NCBI GenBank assembly: GCA_030641715.1
Contig: DAOWGX010000017.1
Span: 1-39,090, forward strand
DNA length: 39,090 bases
Direction of reading: 5' to 3'
Source: Nanobdellota archaeon
GTDB lineage: Archaea; Nanobdellota; Nanobdellia; Pacearchaeales; GW2011-AR1
Position numbers and translations under genes: made by a program. The stretch's first letter is position 1, and each line of letters starts with the position of its first letter. Shown here piece by piece: positions 29,563 to 38,139 of this stretch. The notes beneath the pieces are model-generated. The model had not been told where the DNA came from. It did not search any database and saw only the letters and a program-made list of their open reading frames with translations.

Positions 29563-29629
29563 TTTAGGATAATCAAAAATAACTTTATAAATTAACTCCA
29601 ATAAAATTCATCTAAACCAAGTAATAAAA

Positions 29630-30118
29630 TTAAAACACCCGAACCACCCAATTTGGAATAACCCCTGTATCCCCACAATGATAAACCTTATGAAAAATTT
29701 CGTTCCAGGTTAAATCAACCTTTATCTCGTCCTTCATCCAATCGTTCTCCCCTATCCACGCAATCTGCGGTGGCTTAAACCTCCCCGGCTTAAATCCGAA
29801 ACACGCTTCGAAAATCTTAATTCCTTCACCCAAATATTCCTTATCACGGACTTCCGCAAACTCCTCGAACGAATGGTAAACTCCATGCATCCTTAACTCC
29901 TTATTTCTCCCCAAAATATCATCGCACCAATCCTTATCTGTCGACACATTCTCAAACTTTGGAATCACATAATAAACATCAGCTAAATCCAACAACTCCT
30001 CCTCGCAAAAAATCGAGGGAGAAACATCATCAATCTGGGTTGGTAAAATTAATCGTACAAAAAATAAACAAATTATAAGTCCTGTAGATACTATTGCAAT
30101 ATTCTTCAAAATCCCCAT
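29630..30118 (-). CDS. Membrane-anchored NodB-like (polysaccharide deacetylase-like) protein
   Basis: The 162-aa protein has an N-terminal signal anchor (IAIVSTGLIICLFFVRLIL, about 7-25). The rest resembles a compact NodB/DUF2334-type domain: LRMHGVYHSFEEF, where the HGxxH-type pair would bind metal, followed by YLGEGIKIFEACFGFKPGRFKPPQIAW, the deacetylase FxPP element. The usual early DD metal motif is not obvious; DDILGRN is the only candidate. It may therefore be reduced or inactive. Sugar de-N-acetylation outside the cell is a family-based guess. It is divergent from scpB with a shared palindromic TATA box at the midpoint, 24.5 nt from each ATG. Confidence 0.7.
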   Translation of the reverse strand: MGILKNIAIVSTGLIICLFFVRLILPTQIDDVSPSIFCEEELLDLADVYYVIPKFENVSTDKDWCDDILGRNKELRMHGVYHSFEEFAEVRDKEYLGEGIKIFEACFGFKPGRFKPPQIAWIGENDWMKDEIKVDLTWNEIFHKVYHCGDTGVIPNWVVRVF

Positions 30119-30138
30119 GTAAATTTATGTCGGTAATC

Positions 30139-30146
30139 TTTTAAAA
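30139..30146. promoter_or_regulatory. Shared bidirectional TATA box (NodB-like gene / scpB)
   Basis: TTTTAAAA is a perfect palindrome centred at 30142.5. It is exactly 24.5 nt from the minus-strand ATG at 30118 and from the plus-strand ATG at 30167. Confidence 0.65.
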
Positions 30147-30166
30147 CTCTCTTACTAATAATCTGT

Positions 30167-30754
30167 ATGGAAGAACCTGAAACAAAAGAAGTAAGTTCTG
30201 TCCCAGTCATAACCGAGTCCACAGCAGAAGAACTTGATAATGTCTTCGAAGACAACGAACGAAACTCAACTGAAAAAGTAGAAGCCGCACTTTTTATTGC
30301 GGGGCGATTTCTGAACTTACAAGAATTGATTATGCTAACCGACATAAATCCTATAATGCTCAAGGAAATTTTACACCGCCTCGAAAAAAAATATTCCGAC
30401 GGCGTTCTCCGTTTAATCAATAGGAGTAATTCGTGGAAAATGGATGTTGCAGAAAAATATCATTACTTAATAAACAAATTGGCGACGGGAAGTGCAGAAT
30501 TTACTAAGGCTGAACAAGAAACCCTCGCCATCATCGCCTACAAGCAACCAATAAAACAATCAGTAATAATAAAAATTCGAGGCAACAAATCCTACGACCA
30601 CATTAAAAAATTTCGAGAACTTGGACTGGTCATCGCAAAACAAACTGGTCATACCCTAAACCTTTCGCTCTCCGAAGAATTTTACGAGTATTTTAATGTA
30701 CATAAAAAAGAGCCCCCTCAATATGAAGAAAATAAAAAAGAGAAATTAGAGTAA
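30167..30754 (+). CDS. scpB: Segregation and condensation protein B
   Basis: The 195-aa protein has the two winged-helix domains of ScpB, a kleisin-associated subunit of SMC complexes in chromosome organisation. Seen: VEAALFIAGRFLNLQEL (first wHTH), LIMLTDINPIMLKEILHRL, then LTKAEQETLAIIAYKQP-type segment (here TKAEQETLAIIAYKQPIKQ) and the RGNKSYDHIKKFRELGLV second wHTH. An acidic N-terminal extension (about 1-35) precedes the first domain. ScpA and SMC are not in the window. The stop overlaps the following glycosyltransferase ATG by one base, so they share an mRNA although the functions look unrelated. Leaderless start from the shared TATA box. Confidence 0.9.
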   Translation: MEEPETKEVSSVPVITESTAEELDNVFEDNERNSTEKVEAALFIAGRFLNLQELIMLTDINPIMLKEILHRLEKKYSDGVLRLINRSNSWKMDVAEKYHYLINKLATGSAEFTKAEQETLAIIAYKQPIKQSVIIKIRGNKSYDHIKKFRELGLVIAKQTGHTLNLSLSEEFYEYFNVHKKEPPQYEENKKEKLE

Positions 30755-31986
30755 TGGAATGGCTAACTGTTCTTTATCTGGTCTACACATTTATAGCCTT
30801 TTATTTTTTATTCTTATATATCTTAACCTATATGCAGAACCGAAAACAGATTTATGAAACCGTTAAGCCAGACAGAATCCGTTCATTATCTATCGTTATC
30901 CCGTGTTTCAATGAAGAGAAGAGTATCGGTAAAAACATTGAAGCATTCTTAGCATCAGATTACAAAGGATTAAAAAAATTAATCATCGTCGATGATTGTA
31001 GCACAGATAATTCTTATGATATAATAAAACAATACGCGAAAAAATATCCGAGAGTCATGGCACTGCAAACACCAGAAAATACGGGACGGGCGGCCGGTGC
31101 GAAAAATTTCGGAATTAAATACGTAAAAACAGAACTAATCGGATTCAGCGACGCGGATTCGTTACCGAACAAAAATGCTATCTCAAAGATGGTCGGTTTC
31201 TTCAATGACTCAAAAGTGGGAGGGGTTACATCGAGAGTCTTTGTAAATAGTCCAAAAAATTATTTAACAAGAGCCCAGGCAATAGAATATAAAATAATTG
31301 CATTCACTAGAAAACTGCTGGGATTTTTAGAATCAATCTATGTAACTAATGGGCCTCTGAGCATCTATAGGAAAAATGCTTTCGATCAAACTAGAGGTTT
31401 TGACAAGGGTAATTTAACCGAGGATATTGAATTGACGTGGCACCTGGTATCAAAGGGCTGGAAAATCCACATGTCGATTCCAGCGATTGTTCGCTCTTAT
31501 GTTCCGACGACGGTTAAAACCTGGTTTCATCAAAGGATAAGATGGAATGTCGGCGGAATCCAGACGGTTGCAAAATACCGAAAAAAATTCTTCCAATGCG
31601 GAATGCTCGGGCTATTTATAATGCCCTTTTTTATATTCTCCTGGTTCATTGGAATCACCGGCCTCTTCTTCCTAGGCTATCGTCTCACAAAATACATCAT
31701 GATGAAATTTCTCGTAGCTAAATATTCTGTAGCCGCCCAAGTTGCGCTGGTACCAATGAACGATTTTAATCTTAATCCAAGCATATTATTTATCTTCGGA
31801 ATGGTTCTATTCACTCTAGGGTTAATCTATACAATAACCGCATTATTTTACTCGAAAGAAAAAGGACGAATCACAGGTCATCCTTTTCGCGACATCTTTA
31901 TATACTCTTTTTTCTATTTGCTTATGTATCCTCCGTTGCTAATTGTCTCCTTTTACAAATACTTCAGGGGCTACAACACATGGTAA
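30754..31986 (+). CDS. Membrane glycosyltransferase, family GT2 (processive type)
   Basis: The 410-aa protein has an N-terminal TM helix (about 6-27), a cytoplasmic GT-A catalytic domain and three to four C-terminal TM helices (about 285-400). GT2 motifs: SIVIPCFNEEKSIG, IIVDDCSTDNS, the DxD as FSDADSLPN, the acid pair TEDIELTWHL, and the QxxRW motif as HQRIRWNVGG. The last two with D/DxD mark processive or polyprenyl-type GT2 enzymes of the BcsA/IcaA/NodC kind. The donor sugar is unknown. The neighbouring NodB-like protein would fit a surface polysaccharide pathway (inference). It is coupled to scpB by a one-base overlap and precedes a thioredoxin-like membrane protein by one nt. Confidence 0.9.
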   Translation: MEWLTVLYLVYTFIAFYFLFLYILTYMQNRKQIYETVKPDRIRSLSIVIPCFNEEKSIGKNIEAFLASDYKGLKKLIIVDDCSTDNSYDIIKQYAKKYPRVMALQTPENTGRAAGAKNFGIKYVKTELIGFSDADSLPNKNAISKMVGFFNDSKVGGVTSRVFVNSPKNYLTRAQAIEYKIIAFTRKLLGFLESIYVTNGPLSIYRKNAFDQTRGFDKGNLTEDIELTWHLVSKGWKIHMSIPAIVRSYVPTTVKTWFHQRIRWNVGGIQTVAKYRKKFFQCGMLGLFIMPFFIFSWFIGITGLFFLGYRLTKYIMMKFLVAKYSVAAQVALVPMNDFNLNPSILFIFGMVLFTLGLIYTITALFYSKEKGRITGHPFRDIFIYSFFYLLMYPPLLIVSFYKYFRGYNTW

Positions 31987-31987
31987 A

Positions 31988-32638
31988 ATGCTAAAAAGTA
32001 AAAAACATGTCTTTTGGGAAGCTCTCACCATCACGGTAGCAATCTTCTTAATCGGGTTATTTCTCGGAATGTTAATCGAAACGAGTAACTCAAGTAAAAT
32101 CAGCAACCTATATTTACAATCCGAAATAAGTCTCACAGATGCGATGGCAACTTCAAGACTAACAGAAGAATTCGAATTTGATTGCGATGCGATAAAGCAA
32201 AGCAATATAAATTTCGCAGACAGAATTTATCAAGAAGCAAGACTTCTCGAAAAATACGAAGAATCTGGAAGACTAACGGACAACCTGATTCTCCTCCATA
32301 AAAAATACGACCTCCTAAGAACAATCCTGTGGACGAGCAACCAAAATTCTTTAGAGAGATGCAACAACTATAATCTCGTAGTTTATCTTTACGAATATGA
32401 ATCCGAAGATGTAACGAAAAAGGCAACTCAAAATGTTTGGTCGAAAATTATACTCGATGTGAAAAATCAGAATGATGATATTTTACTTTTGCCAATCGCA
32501 GCAGACCAGAACCTAACATCATTAGACTTATTGATTAACGAACACGGCATAACACAATTCCCATCATTAGTAATTAACAACAACCAAGTTTTATACACTC
32601 TCGAAAACACCGCATCCATTGAACAGTTTCTTAACTAA
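31988..32638 (+). CDS. Membrane-anchored protein with thioredoxin-like C-terminal part
   Basis: I choose ATG 31988 (MLKSKKHVFWEALTITVAIF), right after the glycosyltransferase stop, over the track start at 31943, which would overlap it. The 216-aa product has one N-terminal TM segment (about 10-31), a helical middle (about 40-125) and a C-terminal stretch (about 130-215). NYNLVVYLYEYE, ILLLPIAADQ and GITQFPSLVINNNQVL there resemble a thioredoxin fold including the cis-Pro strand. There is no CxxC, so it would not be an oxidoreductase. Orientation and partner are unknown. It probably ends the scpB-GT2 operon. Confidence 0.75.
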   Translation: MLKSKKHVFWEALTITVAIFLIGLFLGMLIETSNSSKISNLYLQSEISLTDAMATSRLTEEFEFDCDAIKQSNINFADRIYQEARLLEKYEESGRLTDNLILLHKKYDLLRTILWTSNQNSLERCNNYNLVVYLYEYESEDVTKKATQNVWSKIILDVKNQNDDILLLPIAADQNLTSLDLLINEHGITQFPSLVINNNQVLYTLENTASIEQFLN

Positions 32639-32691
32639 CATATACTTCCCAACACAACATTCTTTAAAAATAACCTCTTGCTCCTAATTTT

Positions 32692-33483
32692 ATGAGATGT
32701 GCGGTATGTAAAAGAGAAAGCGATGAAGTCAAACTATTCGAAGGAATTTTGAAGGCGGAGATGGTTCAGGTTTGCACAGAGTGCGCCGAAAAAGAAGGAA
32801 TCCCTTTAATCCACAAACCTTCTGAAGAACAACTGCAGAAGGCTGAAGAGCGATACTCCGTCCGAGAACGAATGGAACGCCTCTCCGGAATGAGAGACAC
32901 AACCGAAATAAGCGACGACCAAATAATCACTCAAGGAAATCTCGCAAAACTCCGGGCCCCTCCGAAGAAACAATACAATGATGAAGTTCTCGATAATTAT
33001 TACTGGACCCTAAACATCGCGCGACGAAGAAAAAAACTCAGTGTAAGTCAACTTGCAGGATTAATAAAAATCGAAGCTAATATCATACAATCAATCGAAA
33101 AAGGAAAAATCCCCGAGAACTTTAAAGAACTCTTCCTAAAACTCGAATCATTCCTAGGCATCAAACTTCTGAAAAATCACAAAACAAAAATCAATTTCAT
33201 AAGGACAAAAGACGAAGAGCAAGAAATTTTTAAATCAGTTAGAGAAAAAATGGGACAAGGAGAATCAGATAAAATCCCCTCCGAAGAAAAACGAGAAGTT
33301 ATTGAGAGGATTGCGAGGGGGGAGATTGATTTTTCGAAAAGAGAATCTCTCCAAGACGTAAATCTCAATGATTTAGTAGAGATGAAAAAAGCCCGAGAGA
33401 AAAAGAAGGTGAAAAGAAAGATTCAGATTCAGACTGATGCGATGTTAGGGGATGATATTGATTTGGATATTGATGAATTATAA
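32692..33483 (+). CDS. Archaeal multiprotein bridging factor-like regulator (aMBF1), extended
   Basis: The 263-aa protein starts with a zinc ribbon (CAVCKRE ... VCTECAEKEG) and follows with a Cro/C1-type HTH (about 105-170: IARRRKKLSVSQLAGLIKIEANIIQSIEKGKIP). This is the aMBF1 arrangement; archaeal MBF1 associates with the translation apparatus and may link TBP to regulators. It is longer than the usual 150-170 aa, with a charged C-terminal helical region (about 180-263) ending in an acidic DDIDLDIDEL. That tail is specific to this protein or lineage and has no assigned role. TATA TTTAAAAAT (32662-32670) lies about 26 nt before ATG. Confidence 0.85.
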   Translation: MRCAVCKRESDEVKLFEGILKAEMVQVCTECAEKEGIPLIHKPSEEQLQKAEERYSVRERMERLSGMRDTTEISDDQIITQGNLAKLRAPPKKQYNDEVLDNYYWTLNIARRRKKLSVSQLAGLIKIEANIIQSIEKGKIPENFKELFLKLESFLGIKLLKNHKTKINFIRTKDEEQEIFKSVREKMGQGESDKIPSEEKREVIERIARGEIDFSKRESLQDVNLNDLVEMKKAREKKKVKRKIQIQTDAMLGDDIDLDIDEL

Positions 33484-33498
33484 AGAAATTATCAATCG

Positions 33499-33714
33499 CT
33501 AAAAATCTTGGGCTTCAATAATATTATCTATGGATATCGTATTAACACCAACACGGCTTGCAAGCTGCCCGGAAATCTCTCTCCCAGCAATATCGACCGC
33601 ACTAACAACTAAATAATTATCTAAGAAATTACTAGATTCATAAACAATTACATCTCCTGGTTCAACACTCATAATATCTTCCTTCTTAAAATTCTTATCA
33701 TAAAGTTTTGCCAT
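33499..33714 (-). CDS. Small unknown protein downstream of the RPA-like gene
   Basis: A 71-aa soluble protein with a short beta-rich core (PGDVIVYESSNFLDNYLVVSAVDIAGREI). I recognise no family; the KOW/SH3-like small barrel look is only an impression. Its ATG overlaps the stop of the RPA-like gene by one base (TAATG), so it is translated from the same mRNA and may act with that protein. It converges with the aMBF1-like gene, with 15 nt between stops. Confidence 0.65.
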   Translation of the reverse strand: MAKLYDKNFKKEDIMSVEPGDVIVYESSNFLDNYLVVSAVDIAGREISGQLASRVGVNTISIDNIIEAQDF

Positions 33715-34349
33715 TATCCAAGATACCGCAATCTCCCCGGCCGTGGCTCATAAATCAGCCCCTCTTCCAGCAACTTCTTAATCTCGACATTAATCGAATC
33801 CGGACTCGCCTCGACATCCATAATAATCGTATCAACATCAATCCCTCCGTCAGCCTCCGCACCCTTAATCTTCTCCATAATCGAATTCTTCAAACCCGAA
33901 TCCCCCTTCTCCTCAACCGGCATATCCTTCCGGGCATTCTGAATCTCCAACTTCCGAACAAGCAACCACCGAGGGTCAACCTTCTTAATCACCTCAGGAA
34001 TCATATACAACTCACCATTCCACTCCCGAACATTCCCAATAACCTGCAACGTATCCCCCTGCAAAACATCCTTCAACGCCCCAATATCCTCGCCAAACGC
34101 CTTCAACTTTATCTGCCCCGACGCATCATCAACCGTCAACGACGCAAACTGCTTCTCCCCTTCCTGAACATACTTATCAACACAATTCGCAAGAACATTA
34201 ATCCGCACAACTTTCTTATCCCCTAATTCTAAGAATAGGAACTTCCCCTCGTCCATCATCGGCTTTCCTTTGAGGACGTCGCCAATTCGCATTTTATACG
34301 CGATGTTTCTCTTCCGAATCTCTTGCCCGACCGGCGTGTTTGGTTCCAT
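33714..34349 (-). CDS. RPA-like OB-fold single-stranded DNA-binding protein
   Basis: The 211-aa protein has an OB-fold (about 45-125: VVRINVLANCVDKYVQEG, SLTVDDASGQIKLKAFGED, GDTLQVIGNVREWNGELYMIPE). A C-terminal winged helix follows (about 155-211: IMEKIKGAEADGGIDVDTII ... INVEIKKLLEEGLIYEPRPGRLRYL). This is the RPA32/Rpa2-like arrangement, expected to bind ssDNA or partner with a larger RPA. No zinc finger is seen. TATA-like tttttaa (34370-34377) lies about 25 nt before the ATG. The next gene upstream on this strand is mcm, so this is a replication cluster. Which RPA subunit class it represents cannot be settled by eye. Confidence 0.82.
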   Translation of the reverse strand: MEPNTPVGQEIRKRNIAYKMRIGDVLKGKPMMDEGKFLFLELGDKKVVRINVLANCVDKYVQEGEKQFASLTVDDASGQIKLKAFGEDIGALKDVLQGDTLQVIGNVREWNGELYMIPEVIKKVDPRWLLVRKLEIQNARKDMPVEEKGDSGLKNSIMEKIKGAEADGGIDVDTIIMDVEASPDSINVEIKKLLEEGLIYEPRPGRLRYLG

Positions 34350-34394
34350 GTTTTAGAAAAGTAGCATTAGTTTTTAAGGATTATTGGGGTAGAG

Positions 34395-36434
34395 TTACAT
34401 TCTTTGGATGTAACCTCGCTTAGGCCGAAACAAATCCCCTGACCTCAACAACTTCCCAATCGCCTCGTCGACATCAGCAGCTTCAACCTTCCCCTTCAAC
34501 GCTTTCTCAACCTCCTCCAACGGAATCAACTTCCCCAACCGATTTTCTAAATCCTCAATCGCTCCGCGAACAACCGAAATCTTATTCCTCGCCGACGCTG
34601 GATTCCCACTAATCCTATCAATATCAATCGTCTTCGTTTCCTCATCATAACCGACCTGCATAAGATAACCCTTAACCAAAGCAATCGCAACCTGTGCATC
34701 CTCGACGCTAACTTTCTTCTTCAATCTCATCCGAGCGTGCGCCTCCGCCAAACGAACCAAGGCTTCCAACTGCCTCGCACCGATTGGAATCGGTTTATTC
34801 GGAGAATCCCCAATCTGTGGTTGATTACGCAACCCCACATAAAACTTCTTCATTTCCTTAATCGCCTCGTCGGTCAAAACAGGATTATATTTTTGTTTTG
34901 TGTAAGAGATATACTTCTTAAGAAGGGCCTTGTCAATTACACCGTGCTTAGCCTCTTGCTTGTGCTCTTGCAAAACGTGTGTCGCAATCGCTTCGTCCCT
35001 GTCTTTGCTAGGGATATCTCTCATAATAAAAATCGCATCAAAACGCGAGAGAAGGCTTGGTGGTAAATTTACTTGTTTAGGAATCGATTGTGTGGGGTCA
35101 AACCTTCCGAATTTTGGGTTGGCTGCGGCAAGAACCGAAGTCTGAGCCCTAAGCGTTGCCTGAACCGCAGCCTTCGAAATTGTTACGGTTTGTTGCTCCA
35201 TCGCCTCGTGCATCGTCGATCTATCCTCCTCATTCATCTTATCAAACTCATCGATACAAACTAAACCTTTGTTAGCAAGAACCATCGCCCCGGCCTCTAA
35301 ACTCCAACCCTTCAAAAACTCATCCTTAACAACAGCCGCCGTAAGCCCAACACCCGTCGCGGATTTCCCAGAAACGTACCTTGCCTTCGGAGCAACGCTC
35401 GAAATAAAACTCAGCATAACCGATTTCGCAACACCAGGATCACCAACTAACAAAACATGAACATCTCCCCTCATGGGCGTTCCGTCGCTCCTCTGTTTCT
35501 TCACTCCCCCGAACAACTGCAACGCAAGTGCTTTCTTAACCTCGCTGTGTCCCCAAATCGAAGGAGCAATACTCTCCGCCATCTTATTCATCAAATCAGG
35601 ATCCATCGATATCTCCCTAATCGCCTGCTCGTCCTCGTCGCTAATATCAATATCCTCGAAACTCTCCTCCAAAGGAATAATACTATTCGCTTCAATTGCT
35701 AGATCAAATCGGGTAAGCATCGCCCCCGATGAAGACGAGATCGCAATCTCTTTCAAAACACCGATAATCCTAATACGACTCCCTGGCGTAGTCCTAGTCT
35801 CCATTTTCGGATCGACCAAATCCTCCTTCAAAAAAATCACCATCCTCTTAGGCTGTTCACCGCCACTCAAATTATCCGACGCCTCCTCGATAGTCAAAAC
35901 CTGTGCATCAACCATATCCTTATTAATTTCTTTAAACCCTCCTCGACGACCACACGAACACCGACTCGGCTCCTTAAATTTCTTATCAATCTGCAAGACA
36001 GAAATAATCGTCCCACAACTCGGACACTCAAACTTCGCGTTCGTAACCTGTGGCCGAACCTCCGACGCCTGCCGAACAATACCATCAATACTAATCATTT
36101 TTCCCAAATGCTTCGCCCGAATATTTCTAATAAAAATCTCCTGCGTCGGAGAAATACTCATAAATCTCGCCCTTGCATCATTCGGTGCCCACGGAAGTTC
36201 CTCCAACGCAATCTCCAATAACTGAATCGTCTCCTCGGGCCTATCGATTAATTGTTCTGCTAACATCGGGGAATGAGCCGAAAAATCGTCAAAATCAATA
36301 TGGACAATTTTCTTCCCAGCCTTGGCAACCTTGCCAATCACCTTCCGGTTCATCTCAAAAAATTCTTTTGCATCTAGTAAGAATTCATCCTGATTAATCG
36401 CTCCCCCTTTTTGCTCCTCTTTATCTTTATCCAT
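34395..36434 (-). CDS. mcm: Replicative DNA helicase MCM
   Basis: The archaeal MCM homohexamer unwinds DNA at forks. I choose ATG 36434 (MDKDKEEQKGG; 679 aa) over the track's 36479, since a TATA-like run (ttaaaaataaat, 36457-36468) lies about 28 nt upstream of it and inside the longer form. Domains: N-terminal helical and OB part with a zinc ribbon (CPSC ... CSCGRRG), then AAA+ with Walker A GDPGVAKS (Lys about 337), Walker B VCIDEFDKMNEEDRS and the Arg-finger SLLSRFDAIF. A C-terminal winged helix (about 620-679) ends RPKRGYIQRM. Length and motifs are normal. It is followed by the RPA-like gene and preceded by cbf5. Confidence 0.96.
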   Translation of the reverse strand: MDKDKEEQKGGAINQDEFLLDAKEFFEMNRKVIGKVAKAGKKIVHIDFDDFSAHSPMLAEQLIDRPEETIQLLEIALEELPWAPNDARARFMSISPTQEIFIRNIRAKHLGKMISIDGIVRQASEVRPQVTNAKFECPSCGTIISVLQIDKKFKEPSRCSCGRRGGFKEINKDMVDAQVLTIEEASDNLSGGEQPKRMVIFLKEDLVDPKMETRTTPGSRIRIIGVLKEIAISSSSGAMLTRFDLAIEANSIIPLEESFEDIDISDEDEQAIREISMDPDLMNKMAESIAPSIWGHSEVKKALALQLFGGVKKQRSDGTPMRGDVHVLLVGDPGVAKSVMLSFISSVAPKARYVSGKSATGVGLTAAVVKDEFLKGWSLEAGAMVLANKGLVCIDEFDKMNEEDRSTMHEAMEQQTVTISKAAVQATLRAQTSVLAAANPKFGRFDPTQSIPKQVNLPPSLLSRFDAIFIMRDIPSKDRDEAIATHVLQEHKQEAKHGVIDKALLKKYISYTKQKYNPVLTDEAIKEMKKFYVGLRNQPQIGDSPNKPIPIGARQLEALVRLAEAHARMRLKKKVSVEDAQVAIALVKGYLMQVGYDEETKTIDIDRISGNPASARNKISVVRGAIEDLENRLGKLIPLEEVEKALKGKVEAADVDEAIGKLLRSGDLFRPKRGYIQRM

Positions 36435-36487
36435 ATTAGAAACAAGAAAACGCCCCTTAAAAATAAATCTATGCTTCAAAGCATATA

Positions 36488-37354
36488 TCAGTTATAAACA
36501 AACTCACTTCTCCCGAAAATCTCCTTCGTTGTCCGAATACTCCTGGGAGATTTATCACTTCTCCCATAAACACCAATAAATCGCCCCACACAAAAAACTG
36601 CGAAAACATCCCCTTTCTTAAAATTAGGAGCATCGACAACATCGCCCAAAAACAACGGCTTCCCAGTCCACAACGATTTAACCACTCGCTTCTCAACTTG
36701 AATAATAGGTAAAACTTTCTTAATCGCATCCTCTGCAGGTATAAGCATCCTCCGCAGTTTCTTCTCGTCGCCATTTTTCCACTCATCAACAGCGTCCTCA
36801 AACTTATTCAAATCATAAATCTTATCTTCGCTAAAAATTCCCGCTGCAGTCCGACGCAATTCACCCATATGCGCACCACCAACCATCTCACCCAAATCCG
36901 AACACAACTTCCGAATATAAGTTCCGCCTTCAACTTTACATTCAAACAAAAAATCCCTGCCGTTCTCAGACGCTTCCAACAAATTCCAATTGTAAACTTC
37001 CCTCTCCCGTTCCGCTCTTTTAACAGCCGACCGATGCGGAGGAGTCTGCAAAATCTTCCCAACAAAATTCGCATCAATCAACTTCTGCAACTCTATAATA
37101 TTCTGTTCCTTATGGGTGTGCAAAATCCCGACATAACTCTTATCATGCTTGATAAAATACCCTGCCAACTTACAAGCCCGCCCAAGAGTAATCGGTAAAA
37201 CTCCTGTCACCTTCGGGTCAAGCGTCCCCATGTGCGAAGTCTTTTTCAATCCTAATTCTCGTCGGACGAATTCTGAAACTGAATACGATGTTGGTCCGGC
37301 AGGCTTGTCAATATTTATCAAACCGAAATTCAGTAAGGTTGTTATATCTTCCAT
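36488..37354 (-). CDS. cbf5: tRNA/rRNA pseudouridine synthase Cbf5 (TruB family)
   Basis: The catalytic subunit of archaeal H/ACA guide ribonucleoproteins, also able to make tRNA Psi55. ATG 37354 (MEDITTLLNFG; 288 aa) is preferred over the track's TTG at 37369, because the A/T-rich TATA element at about 37376-37386 is about 27 nt upstream. Motifs: LINIDKPAGPTSYSV, then SHMGTLDPKVTGVLPITLGRAC with the catalytic Asp in GTLDP, ILQTPPHRSAVKR, and GGTYIRKLCSDLGE. A C-terminal PUA domain (about 205-280: GKPLFLGDVVDAPNFKKGD ... FIGVYG) confirms the archaeal Cbf5 form rather than bacterial TruB. Partners Nop10, Gar1 and L7Ae are not in this window. Confidence 0.94.
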   Translation of the reverse strand: MEDITTLLNFGLINIDKPAGPTSYSVSEFVRRELGLKKTSHMGTLDPKVTGVLPITLGRACKLAGYFIKHDKSYVGILHTHKEQNIIELQKLIDANFVGKILQTPPHRSAVKRAEREREVYNWNLLEASENGRDFLFECKVEGGTYIRKLCSDLGEMVGGAHMGELRRTAAGIFSEDKIYDLNKFEDAVDEWKNGDEKKLRRMLIPAEDAIKKVLPIIQVEKRVVKSLWTGKPLFLGDVVDAPNFKKGDVFAVFCVGRFIGVYGRSDKSPRSIRTTKEIFGRSEFVYN

Positions 37355-37440
37355 AATTAAAATCATCAATAGGACTTTTTAAATTTTTAATTGCCTTGCA
37401 ATTATTACTCTAACGATTAAACCCTAATTTCCTAAAAGAT

Positions 37441-38139
37441 TTACTTTTTCAAAGCCTTCCGAACCGGCATCGACTTCTTCAAATGAGCACCCTTCGCTGT
37501 ATGCTTCTGAGTCTTAACCATCGCCTTCTCGACCTTCTCATCCAACTCCGCACCAGCCTTAACATCTTCCTTCTCCTCAACTTTTTCCTCTTCAGTTTTC
37601 TTCGCTTCAGGAACGTCTTTCGAAACCTTAACTTTCTTATCCCCAACTACAGCATTTTTCTTCTCGTCCCACGCCTTAGCAAACCTAACAGCCTCGGGAA
37701 CATCAGCCAATTCGACATAAACAATACCTTCCTTTTTAACAGCTTTAACTTTTATTTTACTCACAGGTTTCTTAATTCCTCTAAACCACAATTCGTTATT
37801 CAAATAAGTATCAATTTTAACTTTTTTCAAGTCTCTATTTTCAACCCTCATATGTCGAGCCAAAAATTCCTTCAAAGTCTTAACAGCCTTCTTCGCTCGT
37901 CGATACCGAGGAACATTCAACGAACCCTTTTTTAACGGAACAACATATTCTCTTTCAAGTTCAACCTTAGGAGCAACATTCTTTTTCTCAACCTTAAGCT
38001 TACTTTTTTCAACAGCAGGTTTAGATTTTTCATCATCTCCAGCAATAATCTTCTTATTCTCCTCGCTGTTTTTGAACTCTTCGAGCTTTTTAGGCTCTTC
38101 AACTTTCTTTTCCACATTAGTCTTTTTTTCTTCAGCCAT
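37441..38139 (-). CDS. rpl31e: Ribosomal protein eL31 with long charged extensions
   Basis: The central part (about 62-150: LEREYVVPLKKGSLNVPRYRRAKKAVKTLKEFLARHMR, then WFRGIKKPVSKIKVKAV) is a clear eL31 core, which sits near the exit tunnel of the large subunit. The core is about 85-90 aa, the usual full length. Here it is flanked by a Lys/Glu-rich N-terminal extension of about 60 aa and a C-terminal extension of about 75 aa ending in a Lys-rich segment (KKSMPVRKALKK). Such tails are low in complexity and of unknown role. The start overlaps the eL39 stop by one base; eS19-eL39-eL31 form an operon. Confidence 0.85.
   Translation of the reverse strand: MAEEKKTNVEKKVEEPKKLEEFKNSEENKKIIAGDDEKSKPAVEKSKLKVEKKNVAPKVELEREYVVPLKKGSLNVPRYRRAKKAVKTLKEFLARHMRVENRDLKKVKIDTYLNNELWFRGIKKPVSKIKVKAVKKEGIVYVELADVPEAVRFAKAWDEKKNAVVGDKKVKVSKDVPEAKKTEEEKVEEKEDVKAGAELDEKVEKAMVKTQKHTAKGAHLKKSMPVRKALKK

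Noticed and set aside
33708-34226. 172-aa plus-strand ORF opposite the RPA-like gene
   Set aside because: Leu/Pro/Asn/Ile-only composition typical of an antisense reading of Glu/Lys/Asp-rich coding sequence.
35473-36225. 250-aa plus-strand ORF opposite mcm
   Set aside because: It lies wholly antisense to the well-supported mcm gene, has Ser/Ile-rich composition without motifs, and is a codon-bias shadow.
37483-37935. 150-aa plus-strand ORF opposite eL31
   Set aside because: Phe/Leu/Asn/Ser-rich shadow of Lys/Glu-rich coding sequence.
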